The position numbers and the translations under genes are program-made. From the NCBI RefSeq assembly GCF_905171775.1, contig NC_053489.1, positions 330,804,089 through 330,868,088 on the forward strand: a stretch of DNA of 64,000 bases. Reading direction: 5' to 3'. Positions within the stretch are counted from its first letter, which is position 1, and each line of letters starts with the position of its first letter. This document shows positions 45,675 to 57,086 of the stretch, in pieces. Source of the DNA: Rana temporaria. Its lineage: Eukaryota > Chordata > Amphibia > Anura > Ranidae. Under the pieces are notes generated by a model. That model was not told the origin of the DNA and did not search any database. It was given only the letters and a program-made list of their open reading frames with translations.

Positions 45675-47414
45675 AGCATCACCAATGTAAAATTTTGGGT
45701 GTGATACTTTGTCCACATATTTGATTTATTTGCTCTCATATTTTACAATTCACAGAAAATCTGAACATTTTATTTTGTCTATGTACTGTAAAATGAATTT
45801 GAATGTATTATTTATCAAAAATATATTTAATAAACAGTTGTACTAATATTGGGCTCCTTTCACAAAGCGGTACTGAGCACCTTAACAAATGTGGTAAAAT
45901 AGCACTCAGCATATGTCAAAAAGTCTTTTGACATTCACAAAAAAACACTACTAAAATAGATATTTTATGCAGCCATGCAGTATTTTAGTAGTGAAAACAT
46001 GCAATACTTTGTTTACTATGTGAACGGGTATGGAGTACATAGTAAAAATATGTTCAAGTAAATATATCTTCAACTGTCATAGATCCTCTGCTGAGATAAC
46101 AACATAAAACAACGTGAAAATCACATGCAAAAAAATTAACAAACATTCCACATAAAAGTGCAAAGTTCATAAGTGAACAAGTATAAATGCCAAACTATTA
46201 TTTCATAAACAAATTATAACTCCAGATAAAGTCCAAATAAAGTCCATACAGGAAAACAGCCCTGTATTATGCTTGTTTGTCACATAGACACGTGCAAAAC
46301 AAAAGCATTTAGCTTAGTTTCGATTTGTTATTAAACTCATTTCATTTAGTTCGATTAGTTACATTTGTTTTTGGAATTCATTTTGTTTTGTTTATTCGTA
46401 TTCAAATTAGAATTTCTAAATTCAACTGCATTTAAAAACATTTCAACCGCATTTGAGAAATTTCAACTGAATCTGTGTGTGACAAATGTTTTGATGTGCA
46501 CTAGTACACACTGAGACAGATGTTGATGGGGCACTAGTCGTACTGATGTTTTAGTTTCAATATATATTTATATAATGTAATAAAGCCATGACAACAATTG
46601 CAACAGACTGTGAGCACTCAGACTTTCACACTGGGGCTGCAAGGGAGGTGTTTTTCAGGTGCTTTACATGCATTATTTTTAGCCCTTTAGCGCCTGAAAA
46701 ATGCCTCAGTGTGATAGGGGTCAAAGAATACAAAGTTTGAACAGAATGATTCAAAAGAGGTTAACAGCATATTTACAATAATATGGTACAATATATTTAC
46801 TATAATGTGGTACATACATATAAGTAATAATTTATTGGTTTCTTTATTGAAAACAAAACTTTTTTAACAGGTATGTCATGTATAAATTAGGACATTAATA
46901 AATATAAATTATCTTTACTCTATTTTTGTGTTACAATAATGACAGCAAATAATGTGAGGCCAGGCAAGCAAAATACTGAAAACTGCTTTAATGGTATACC
47001 AAACAACCTTTCAAAAAATTCATTGAAATGTGTCCTGATAACTCAATTATAAATGGAACAGCAATCCCCAGTCTTATTAAATCACTGTACATTATTGGCA
47101 GACTGTAATAACATACAGAGGTCATATGCAATGTGCTTATTAAATGGCAATTTTCCTCAGATTGTTTTGTTTATCTCAATACAAAATGTTCTCACCAATG
47201 TTTTAATTTCATATAGTTTGCTGATCCCTTTTGATTGACTATCTAGTAAAGAAATATGATGTCTTTGCAAACCTTTTAAACAATATATTGTTTTAGTAAG
47301 GGGGGTTTGTAATTTGTGAATTAATCAGGAATATATTTGTAATTTTTAAATAAAGACTAGTAGTGATTCCAAAGTGTAAGGTGTACTGTATTTAGGTGTA
47401 CCATTTTTTAACTT
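45675..47414. other. Mostly unique AT-rich DNA with repeat scraps
   Basis: A TAGACACGTGCAAAAC start at about 46,285 marks a fragment of the TAGACATG family. Around 46,630-46,725 'ctttcacactggggctg' and 'gcctcagtgtgataggg' form an inverted pair suggesting a decayed MITE. The rest (46,750-47,400) shows no recognised repeat or gene. Confidence 0.4.
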
Positions 47415-47873
47415 TTAAAGAGGAACTGCAGTCTGCTCACATAATTTGTAATAAAAACATCTTTGCCATTCTGAAGCTTCCCTCCAACCACGTTGCATAT
47501 TATTTTATATATACTGTGATTCTGTTCTTGCCAAATATGCTGCAGAAATCTCCTTGGCTGCAACCATTTTACCTGTGGGCAGCTGAAGCTGCTGTCTGTT
47601 CACTTCCTGGATTTACACAGACACACACCTCCATCTCTGCAGCTCTCATTGGCCCTCTTATGACTCACCCCCTCCCTTCCTGGCAAGAGTCAGAGACAGA
47701 GCTGCGCATGTGGTCATAAGCCTAGGCTTTTTACCAGACAAGAAGCAGGAAGAGGGCTGTATAAGGTGTTTTCTGGCAAAAAAAAATTATATTTTACTAT
47801 CCAAAGTTAAAACAAGAAGGGCAGAATATTTAATAGACGGAAAGTTGAAAAAATGACTGAAGTTTTACTTTAA
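47415..47873. mobile_element. TTAAAG-type MITE
   Basis: The left end TTAAAGAGGAACTGCAG and right end CTGAAGTTTTACTTTAA are imperfect inverted repeats, with TTAA at each edge. The 107-codon frame 47,396-47,719 crosses its left edge and is not accepted as a gene. Confidence 0.75.
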
Positions 47874-47923
47874 ATATTTTAAACTCTGCAGTGCCACCAA
47901 AAAACAAATATAATGCCACGTAC

Positions 47924-48480
47924 ACATGATAATTTGGGTTGTAAAAAATGACGTTTTTTTAATGGCATTAAAAACGATCGTGTGTGGGCTTCAGAGCATT
48001 TTTCAGGTTCTGAAAAACGAGCAAACAAAATTCGAACATGCTCTATTTTTTAACGACGTTTTTAACGTTGTCGTTTTTCGGGTTGTAAAAAATGGTCGTG
48101 TGTGGGCTTTAACGATGTGAAAAATCCGCGCATGTTCAGAAGCAAGTTATGAGACGTGAGCACTCGTTCTGGTAAAACTACCATTTGTAATGGAGTAAGC
48201 ACATTCATCACGCTGTAACAGACAGAAAAGCGTGAATCGTCTTTTACTAACACAAAATCAGCTAAAGCAGTCCAAAGGGTGGTGCCATCCGAATGGAACT
48301 TCCCCTATTTAGTGCCGTCGTACATGTTGTACGTCACCATGCTTTGCTAGAGCATTTTTTTTTCACGATCGTGTCTAGGCAAGGCCGTTTTAATGATCAA
48401 GTTGAAAAAAACATATTTTTTTCTAGAGCCTGAAAAACGTAGTTTTTTGGAACCCGAAAAATGATCGTGTGTACGCGGCA
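47924..48480. mobile_element. MITE TGCCACGTACAC...GTGTACGCGGCA
   Basis: Homologous in inverted orientation to 14,765-15,726, for example 'ctaaagcagtccaaagggtg' against 'accctttgggctgctttagc'. It represents the uninterrupted form of that family at 557 bp. TAA lies on the left and TTA on the right, so the target duplication is no longer exact. Confidence 0.85.
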
Positions 48481-48805
48481 TTACCTATGTACTAAAACAA
48501 CAAAACACAACGATGATGCACAAAGTGCAGTAGGTGCAAGTGTATTATTGTTCAGAGTCCACCAGGCCCAAGCCCATCCCATAAGTGAATACAGTGTCTG
48601 ATCTGGATAAGGATTTATGGGACTCTGGCGTCTGTATGCTTATATCTCCAAATGTCTTGCAATGATACTGAAAACAGAGCAGGAGACCCAGCACAACCCA
48701 CCCATCTATCCAGTGAGTTGGTCAAACACCAGAGAATGCTTAAATTTGGAATTAAGGACCCGAACATTCCGGGACACTAAGTGAAGAGTTAATATAATTT
48801 AATGA
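48481..48805. other. Spacer, no gene seen
   Basis: Nothing was recognised between the MITE and the next interspersed repeat. Confidence 0.4.
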
Positions 48806-49420
48806 ATAGGGATGAGCTGTTTACTGTTGGCTGTTCACCCGTTCGCCGAATAGCGAGCAATTTGGGGTGATCGCGGCAAATTCGAAAGTCGCGGAACACC
48901 CTTTAAAAGTCTATGGGAGAAATCAAAAGTGCTATTTTTAAAGGTTAATATGCAAGTTATTGTCATAAAAAGTGTTTGGGGAGCTGGGTCCTGCCCCAAG
49001 GGACATGTATCAATGAAAAAAAGTTTAAAAAATGTCAGTTTCTTTGGGGAGCAGTGATTATAATAATGCTTAAAGTGAAACAATAAAAGTGAAATATTCC
49101 TTTAAATTTCATACCTGGGGGTGTCTATAGTATGCCTGTAAAGTATCACATGTTTCCTGTCCCTGCACAAAATGATATTTCTAAAGCAAAAAAAGTAATT
49201 TAAAACTACTTGCAGCTATAATGAATTGCCGGGTCCCGGCAATACAGATAAAAGTAATTGAAAAAAACGGCATTGGTTCCCCCCCAGTACATTACCAGGC
49301 CCTTTGGGTCTGGTATGAATATTAAGGGGAACCCGAACCAAAAAAAAGGGGGGGGGGTTCCCCCCAGATTCCATTACCAGGCCCTTCAGGTCTGGTATGG
49401 ATATTAAGCACCAAATAAAA
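48806..49420. repeat. GTTCGCCGAA-family foldback, single arm
   Basis: Matches the left arm and centre of 12,026-12,983: AATATGCAAGTTATTGTCAT, AAAAAGTGTTTGGGGA, ATAATGCTTAAAGTGAAACA and the central GGCCCTTCAGGTCTGGTATG. The right arm is missing. Confidence 0.8.
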
Positions 49421-49789
49421 AAAAAATGAATTAATTAAATAAAAAATAAAAAAAAACTGTATGATATGCAGAAGTAACCACTGACCCCCCACCAACCTAC
49501 TTCGTACTAAGTTGTTCCACCATGGTTTGCAGCGGATGCTGGAACATAGATATGCCCTCACATTGTCAACCTCTTTATTGACAGCATTCAGCTACAACCC
49601 TAAAGTGCCAGATAGTCTGAATTTTCCAATGTCCCATACATGGATGTGGGAGAATTAATTTTAATATGGCCACATGGTCGATGCTAGTATGAGGAAACTG
49701 CTATGTTTCGATACACTCGGAGATAGATTTCCCCTGCCACAAAGAGCATTTTATGGATAATTCACTCCCTCTCTACAATTCTTAAAACT

Positions 49790-50320
49790 GATCCCTTTTG
49801 AGCAGATGGTTCAGGCAGGCCCCTCTGAGAAGAGCCTAATATCAGATATCTATAAGATACAGAATGCATTTGCCATGCAGACCCAAGGGAAACACACCTA
49901 CATGAACTCACCTCTGATGTGCGGCAGATGGTATGGTCTCAGGCTGCAAACTATTATAAAATCTTCTATTTTTGGTACTTGACATCAGAACTCCTATACA
50001 CTATCCACCCAACAACAAGTGACATTGATGAAGATGTTTCAAAGAAAATGGCTCTTAACTATACATTTACTGGCGAAAACCACAGTATCAAACCATACTG
50101 GCTTGATTCAATAATTTATTTCAAATCTAAGGTATTCCTTCTAGGATTGCTTCCTCCTGCCCTTTCTAAAACCACCAAAAAATTAGCATTGCACATGCTG
50201 ACGACAGTGAGATCTTTAGTGGCATTACATTGGAGAAAAATAGACTCTCCATCAAAATTCATGCTAGAATTAAAGATGTGGAATGCATTGAAGCACTTAT
50301 GGCACATCTAAATAATACTT
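49790..50320 (+). pseudogene. LINE ORF2 C-terminal remnant
   Basis: Reading across frames: KSLISDIYKIQNAF (about 49,830-49,875), then, in the 130-codon frame 49,919-50,311, LALHMLTTVRSLVALHWRKI. The latter is equivalent to LLLQLTTAAKQTIAKAWKT in the full-length copy at 57,101-63,931. These are the terminal helices of L1-type ORF2. No RT or endonuclease remains. Confidence 0.75.
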
Positions 50321-50701
50321 TAGACAATGATAATAGGGTTTGGGAGTCTTGGCATATTAAAGAAGACCACACTTCAGCAGGATATCAATGCCATGCATCG
50401 GCTCTTTCCTCGATAAATGTTTTGTGGTCTGAAGGGTCTGGTATCTCCTACATTTTCTATATTATTTTTCTTTTTTCATTCCCTTCTGAGTCTTTCTTAT
50501 CTTTCTGTTCACTTTGTCATGCACGTGATTGTTGTTCTAGTCCCTTCTTAAGTCTAATTTGTCAAGTAGAAAGACAACTTGTGTCTTAGATGTATTTGTA
50601 ATGCTGTTATTCGCTTTTTACTAAGTAATGTCATACACATCAAAGGTTTAGATATTCTTCCATATTTCCTTGAGATTTTTACATTTTCTCCAAGACACAC
50701 T

Positions 50702-51435
50702 GGGCCAGATTCTCGTACCTCAAGCGTATCTCTGCGGCGGCGTAATGTATGTCATTTACGTTACGCCGCCGCAAGTTTTTCAGGCAAGTGCTTTATTCAG
50801 AAAAAGCACTTGCCTGTAAAGTTGCGGCGGCGTAGCGTAAATCACCCGGCGCAAGCCCGCCTAATTCAAAATAGGCGGGTAGGGGGCGTGTAGTATTTAA
50901 ATTAAGCATGTTCCCGCGCCGAACCTACTGCGCATGCACCGTCCGTAAAATATCCCAGGGTGCATTGCTCCAAATGACGTCGCAAGGACGTCATTGGTTT
51001 CGACGTGAACGTAAATGGCGTCCAGCCCCATTCACGGACGACTTACGCAAACGACGTACGTTTTTAAATTTAGACGCGGGAACGACGGCCATACTTAACA
51101 TTGGTTGCCCCTCATATAGCAGGGGCAACTTTACGCAGGAAAATCCTAACGTAAACTTCGTAACTTTACTGCATCAGCCGCGCGTACGTTCGGGAATTCG
51201 TGTATCTAGCTAATTTGCATACTCGACGGGGAAAACAACGGAGGCGCCACCTAGCGGGCAAAAAAAAATTGCAGTTAAGATCCGACAGCGTAAGAGCCTT
51301 ACGCCTGTCGGATCTAATGGATATCTATGCGTAACTGATTCTAAGAATCAGTCGCATAGATACGACGGTCCAGATTAGGACTTATGACGGCGTACATGTC
51401 GTTGCGCCGTCGTAAGCCCTTTGAGAATCTGGGCC
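50702..51435. mobile_element. MITE GGGCCAGATTCTC...GAGAATCTGGGCC, ACT duplication
   Basis: Near-perfect inverted ends of 13 bp with ACT on both sides (50,699-50,701; 51,436-51,438). CpG-rich interior with GGCGGCGTAA/TTACGCCGCC pairs. It interrupts the LINE 3' UTR and so is younger than it. Confidence 0.9.
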
Positions 51436-51615
51436 ACTGATTATAACTTAACTATTTTCAGAGACATTTCGTGGTATATTGAAGCTACTTTCTTTGTGTG
51501 GTATATATCTGATACATCTGATACTTGATCGTCTTTTATATTTCTGCATTGCAGGGTGTTGTACAAAGTACTGTAAACTTGAAAAATGTTCAATAAAAAT
51601 TGTATTTATATAAAA

Positions 51616-52369
51616 AAATAAAAGAAATGGGGCAAGAGGATCTCATTTCTAAAACTATGCTGGCATGGATAGGTGGAAAGGTGCAACCAGCTAGGTAGAT
51701 GACAGGGATATGATGCACTACAAGATAAAAGGAGGAGAAGAAACAAAATAAGGGAGAGATAGAGAAAATGTGCACGCTGCTTGTTAAACAGAGCTGTTTT
51801 ATAGATAAGAAATACGTTATTCCAGTGTGCTTGTTCAAATTATTTAAATTGATTTAAATAGGAGAGTCTCTTTTACTATAATTAAACAGTCAGTCCTAGT
51901 GTTGTGACATTGCTGAGGAAAGAAGTTTGATAGCTGATGAACCCAAACCCCATTGAATTCAATTGGAGCTGATTTTTTAATAAAAATAAGAGCATCTGGT
52001 CTAATACCCCCTAGGATTATCAAAGATATAGCATGAGGAGGGGTAAGCTCTGCCCTGGGAAACATACACCGATGCAAAAACATAAAAAAAATATCCATTT
52101 GGCGAAGAGCAGTACGTTTTGAAAGCACTGACATTTACAGTGGAAAAAAATGGTTTTAAATTGCAGGCAACTGACATATATGTTCAGGCGTCTTTTTTTT
52201 TTTTTTTTTAATGGCCCACAGATGCCTCCAAAAAAGTTTTAAAAAAAGAAGCCAGCATTAAATGCAAATGCAAACCAGACCCCTTGAGTCTGGTACAGAT
52301 TTTAAGGAAAGACTTTGTGGGGAAAAAAAGTGTAATGTACCCCTAATAACCAACACCAGACCCGGTTGA
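51616..52369. other. Intergenic, no gene seen
   Basis: AT-rich with a T run near 52,192-52,209. 'accagaccccttgagtctgg' at 52,273 recalls the centre of the foldback family. Confidence 0.4.
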
Positions 52370-52817
52370 TCGCTGGCTGGTTGGCAAGTTTAAGCTTGGA
52401 AATATTTTTGTTTTTGTTTGACATATGTTGCCTTTCCAGGGCTCCTTGTTGCATAGACCAGGTATAGGTGGGGGCAGTATTCACTTGTTTGTGTTTTGAT
52501 TATATTGTTCAGGCAATGCACTGCCCTCTCTACCTATCCATTAAAATGCATGTGTTCTCATTGTAGAGACTCACTGAAGATAGAGTTAGGGACTATAGAA
52601 AACAGGGTGCCTTGACGAGGCCTGTAGCTTAAGCATGTATTTTTGCAAATGTGTGGGGACAAATCTCCTGTTCTTAACACATATTGTTAGACAGGTCCAT
52701 TCAGTTAGTCGCTGGCTGGTTGGTAAGTTTGAGCTTGAGAATCTTTTTGTTTGTGTTTGACATACGTCACCCTTCCAGTGCTCCTTGTTGCATAGACCAG
52801 TTAAAGGTGGGGGCAGT
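52370..52817 (+). repeat. Interspersed repeat with 109-bp direct repeats
   Basis: TCGCTGGCTGGTTGG(C/T)AAGTT through GTGGGGGCAGT occurs at 52,370-52,478 and 52,709-52,817, the same length, about 86% identical by eye. Between them lies 'ccttgacgaggcctgtagct', which I recall from frog dispersed repeats. The paired direct repeats could be short terminal repeats of an unrecognised element or a local duplication. Confidence 0.6.
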
Positions 52818-53175
52818 GGCCACTTCTTTGTACCTTAATCTGAGAATGGAGCCAGACAATTGTGCACCCCCCTCCTGAACCATACAAAGCCACAGGCCCC
52901 TAATATGGGGGTACCATTCATGGCAAAGGCCTTGTCCCTATGTTGATGAGGATAAGGGCCTCCTTTGTGCACTCCTAGCCTGGAGGTTGTGGGAATCTTA
53001 GGGTGGTGAGCTTATCAGAATCTGTAAGCCCCCTTTAACAATAAGTGGGCATTCCGATACTGACCTCCTCCCATGTGAATTACCCATGTGAATGGGTAAG
53101 GCTAGGTTTACACATGTCTGGTGCAAATTTCCTCTCCATTCTCACTGCAAATTTCAAAGGCAGCTGTCCAGGTCT
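52818..53175. other. Spacer, no gene seen
   Basis: No feature was recognised before the next DNA element. Confidence 0.4.
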
Positions 53176-54495
53176 TTAACCACTTCGGCCCCGGGTCATT
53201 TTGCTGGTCAATGACTGGGCCACTTTTTGCAATTCGGCACTGCGCCGCTTTAACTGACAATTGCATGGTTGTGCGACATGGCTCCCAAACAAAATTGGCG
53301 TCCTTTTTTTCCAACAAATAGAGATTTCTTTTGGTGGTATTTGATCACCTCTGCGGTTTTTATTTTTTGCGCTATAAACAAAAATAGAGCGACAATTTTG
53401 AAAAAAATGAATATTTTTTACTGTTTGCTGTAATAAATAGATATCCCCCAAAAATATATAAAAAAACAATTTTTTTCCTCAGTTTAGGCCGATACGTATT
53501 CTTCTACATATTTTTCGTAAAAAAATCGCAATAAGCGTTTATTGATTGGTTTGCGCAAAAGTTATAGCGTCTACAAAATAGGGGATAGTTTTATGGCATT
53601 TTTATTAATATTTTTTTTTTACTAGTAATGGCAGCGATCAGCGATTTTTATCGGTACTGCGACCTTATGGTGGACACTTCAGACACTTTTGACACATTTT
53701 TTGGGACCATTGGCATTTTTATAGCTATCAGTGCTATCACATCCCCCCCCCTCCCGCCACCATCCGGTGCTTCTCCGGGCTCTCCAATGCCATCAGAAAG
53801 AATCGCCCAGCGCCGGATAGGAAGCATGGAGATGACTGGTGACCAGATGGTCACCAGTCATCTCTATGACCGTCGGAGGCCCAGGCGCGATGTGATGACG
53901 TCACGCCCGGGTACCGGAATGTAAACAAAGCCACAATTGCGGCTAGTAAGCATGATATCGGTGTATTTTTTTCACGATCTCATGCTTTCCAGCCTGGAGG
54001 AGAGATGTGGGGTCTTATTGACCCTGCACCTCTCCTTAAAGAGGACCTGTCACACACCTTTCCTATTACAAGGGATGTTTACATTCCTTGTAATAGGAAT
54101 AAAAGTGATAAAAAAAATGTAAAAAAAGTATAAAAAATAAATAAATAAAGTAAAAAAAATAAAAATTAAAACGCCCCTGTCCCCGGAAGCTTGCGCTCAG
54201 AAGCAAATGCACAAGTAAGTATGTAAACGTCGTTCAAACTATATGTGAGGTATCGCCGCGTGCGGTAGAGTGTGTGCAACAATTCTAGCACTATATCTCC
54301 TCTGTAACTCTAAACTGGTAACCTGTAAATATTTACTTTACTTTACTGTTTTGTTATTTTTAAATTAATGAAACCATTTTTTTTCCAAAAAAAAGGCGTT
54401 TGAAAAATTATTAATAATGATGATTTGTACATCTAGGAGAAAAGTGCCAGAACGGTATGGAGGTGGGTATAAAAGCCCTGTATTGAAGGGGTTAA
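53176..54495 (+). mobile_element. TTAACCACTTC-type element, long complete copy
   Basis: TTAACCACTTCGG at the left and GAAGGGGTTAA at the right bound 1,320 bp. The interior has the sequence shared with 10,640-11,203. It also has a perfect inverted repeat with 17-bp arms and a 2-base spacer (53,829-53,845 and 53,848-53,864) and a TATTACAAGG...CCTTGTAATA hairpin (54,064-54,096). No transposase is encoded. The 98-codon frame at 53,628-53,924 is accidental. Confidence 0.88.
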
Positions 54496-54960
54496 CAACG
54501 GATGACTCATCATCTATCAGCAGTGTTCCCCGCTGACAGCTGAATGTCCAAAAACAAAACTGTAAAAAATGGAGGGAGTGGCCTGTTGTGGATTGGAATG
54601 GCCCCTTGAATACAGAGCTCCGTTTTTGCAGGGGACTTAACTGCACTTCTTAGCTCTCCAGGGCAGCTTCCCTGACTCCAGGGAACCTGGCCATAATGAC
54701 CAGGAAAAGAAAATAAGATCGGAAACCCCAATAGCTGACTGCCTTCTTCACAGCTCAGCCTCATGGCAGGAAGCAAGATGGCACCGATTCGTCTTCTCCC
54801 TCAGCCTCTCCACAGGGCACAGCGGGGACATGCAGCTCCAGTCACAGCAGCAGCTTAGAGAGGAGACAATCTCCTCTCTCTACTACCCCCATGTCTGGTA
54901 GCCCAGAAAAGGCCAGATTCAGGATGAATGGAGAGAGAAGCAGATCAGAGGTGAACTTTA
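54496..54960. other. Unclassified, repeat-like
   Basis: 'gatgactcatcatctatcag' and 'gctgacagctgaatgtcc' recall the end of the 294-bp duplication at 40-41 kb. No gene seen. Confidence 0.4.
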
Positions 54961-55237
54961 ATAATGATACTTTTTACTAAGGGTAAAATGGGTACTAAGG
55001 GTACTGTTTGAAAAATATATAATAATTTTAGCAATATATCCAGTTTTACTATGTTGATTCTTCCCATCCATGAGTACGTTATTTTATCATATTTATGTAG
55101 TAATTTAATTACTTTTCGAATTGTCGCAGTGTAATTCAAATCGTGTAACTGATTTAAATTACTCATGATGTATATCCCCAAATATTTAATTGCTTCTTGC
55201 TGCCATTTAAACGGAAAGTCTTTTTGCAGAAGCATCC

Positions 55238-55280
<43 letters not shown>

Positions 55281-57060
55281 TTTGTGCGTGTACTTGAGAG
55301 AGGAGCCGGACTGCAGGAGTTGGGAGTAGGCAGGCCTCCCCCAGAGGCAATCTGCCACCTTTCTCCATGCCCCGGGTGGCAATGGCAGGTGTGTGAGGGG
55401 GTCATCCCACACAGCCCGCCCTACCTGCTCCGCTTTGAAGCCCAACGGGGCAGAGGGACTCCCTATAAGGGAGTGAGAGGATTAGCCCGCTCAACCAGCC
55501 CCGTTAGTCCTTCGCCTCTCTTTTTAGAGACCGCGTGGTCAAAGTGCGTGATGTTAACCCAATTTCGAGTGCGTGTAAGTGTGGTGGTTTTTGTGGGAGG
55601 GGGGTGGGCGTACTAAGCGCAGGCTTACCTCGCATAGCACACCCACCGGGAGCCGGGCTGAGACCACCAAACTCAATTCACATGTAGCCGAGACCGGGAT
55701 CCGAACCCCTAGCTGCAGAGGTGAATGGCTTGTCAACGCAGTGCCAATCGCGTTGAGCCACCGCAGCTCCCGCCCGTGTTTTTTATGTTAACGATACATT
55801 TAACATCTCAGATTTGTCATAATTGACTTTAAAGTTACTTAATTCCCCAAATCGTTTAAATTCTTTTATTAAATTTGGAATTGTTATAATAGGGTTAGTC
55901 ACATATATTAATAGGTAATCTGCATATACCGCTGTTTTATATTCTTTACCTTTAATATTTATCCCCTGAATATCTTCATTTTCCCTTATTGCCGTAATGA
56001 GATGTTCCATTACTATTATATATAAAAAGGGAAATAGGGGACACCCCTGTCAAGTACCATTTAATATTTCATTATACTCCAATAGCATTCCATTTGTTCT
56101 TACTTTGGCCCTTGGGTTAGAATACAGTGCAACAATCCTGCCAAGCATTTTAGGACCTATTCCTATCTGGATTAGTGTTTCTTCTAAGAACTGCCATCCC
56201 ACCCTGTCAAAAGCTTTTTCAGCGTCAATAGATAAAAGCCATGTTGGGATGGCAGCTCTCTAAACATATTCTACAAATGTACAGGTTTTTATGATGTTTT
56301 CCCTATTGTCTCGTCCTTTCGTAAAGCCTGTTTTGTCTACATTTATGTGTCTAGGTAGAACAGGTGTTAATCTGTTAGAGATCATTTTTGAATACAATAT
56401 TATATCCATGTTTGTCAGAGAAATTGGTCAGTAGTTATTACACAGTGTGTGATCTTCCTCTGGTTTTGGAGTTAATGTAATATGGGCTTCCATACTTTGT
56501 GGCACAAAAAAATGTGTTTTGGATATGGAGTTATGTGTTTTTTTTTTAGGATTGGTGTAATTATATCCTGAAATGTCTTATAAAATATGGGAGTATATCC
56601 GTCTGGCCCTGGGCTTTTGCCCAGGACCAGTTCGGAGATAGCTTGTTGAATTTCTTCTAATGAAATTTATTTTTCCAGTTCCGTTGTTTCCCTAGCGAAT
56701 ATTGGCAAGGCTGTCTCCTTTATATATTTACAAACCTCTTCTGCCATCTTTTAATTTTCTTTATTTTCTTGTTGTGTATGTATATTATATAATTTAGAAT
56801 AATACATGTGAAAGGTTTTAGATATTTCTATTGGATCGTAAGTCAAGTCTCCATTTGTTTTTAAGATTTTTTGCTATGGAGGTCATGGGTTGTTGATTTT
56901 TTAAAGTTCTAGCTAATGTTTTCCCTGTTTTAGTCCCATATTGATACCACTGTATTCTGTTTTTATCCCTTATACGAAGGGACTGTTCATCAAACATAGA
57001 CTGTAACTCCATTTGTTTGTCTTTTAGAGTTATTTTATCCAATGATTTAAGGCTCTGTTT
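54961..57060 (-). pseudogene. Old LINE ORF2: linker and reverse transcriptase
   Basis: On the minus strand from high to low coordinate: IQWYQYGTKTGKTLARTLKN (linker, 56,818-57,042 frame), GKSPGPDGYTPIFYK (about 56,600), LSIDAEKAFDRVGWQF (about 56,200), GCPLFPFLYIIVMEHLI (about 56,020), then AVYADYLLIY with the active site at 55,915-55,926 reading YADY rather than FADD. After the SINE come LLQKDFPFKW, IKYLGIYI and YSWMGRINIVKLDILL (thumb). Loss of the second catalytic Asp plus many frameshifts makes it inactive. There is no C-terminal domain; the sequence stops at about 54,961. Confidence 0.88.
55239..55775 (-). mobile_element. tRNA-derived SINE with 40-base poly(A)
   Basis: The T run at 55,239-55,278 is the poly(A) tail of a minus-strand retroposon. 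At the other end the minus strand has a pol III promoter-like pair: A box TGGCTCAACGCG (55,749-55,760) and B box GGTTCGGATCCC (55,696-55,707), the spacing expected of a tRNA head. The body of about 400 bp is GC-rich and unlike the AT-rich host LINE. It lies inside the RT domain of the old LINE, whose coding reading resumes on both sides. SINEs have no protein and depend on LINE RT. The long pure tail argues for a recent insertion. Confidence 0.85.
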
Positions 57061-57086
57061 ATGCTTATTTGACCTATGGAGGTCAT

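Larger units (their letters stand above)
49590..51615 (+). mobile_element. L1-like LINE 3' fragment, split by MITE
   Basis: The plus strand carries the C-terminal part of ORF2 and a 3' UTR ending AATAAAAATTG followed by A-rich sequence (about 51,590-51,615). The MITE at 50,702-51,435 lies inside the 3' UTR. The 5' boundary is approximate because the coding sequence is badly broken there. Confidence 0.75.

Noticed and set aside
55696..55760. Possible functional tRNA gene
   Set aside because: A and B boxes are present, but the downstream body and 40-base tail show it is a SINE head; no convincing acceptor stem or anticodon arm was found.
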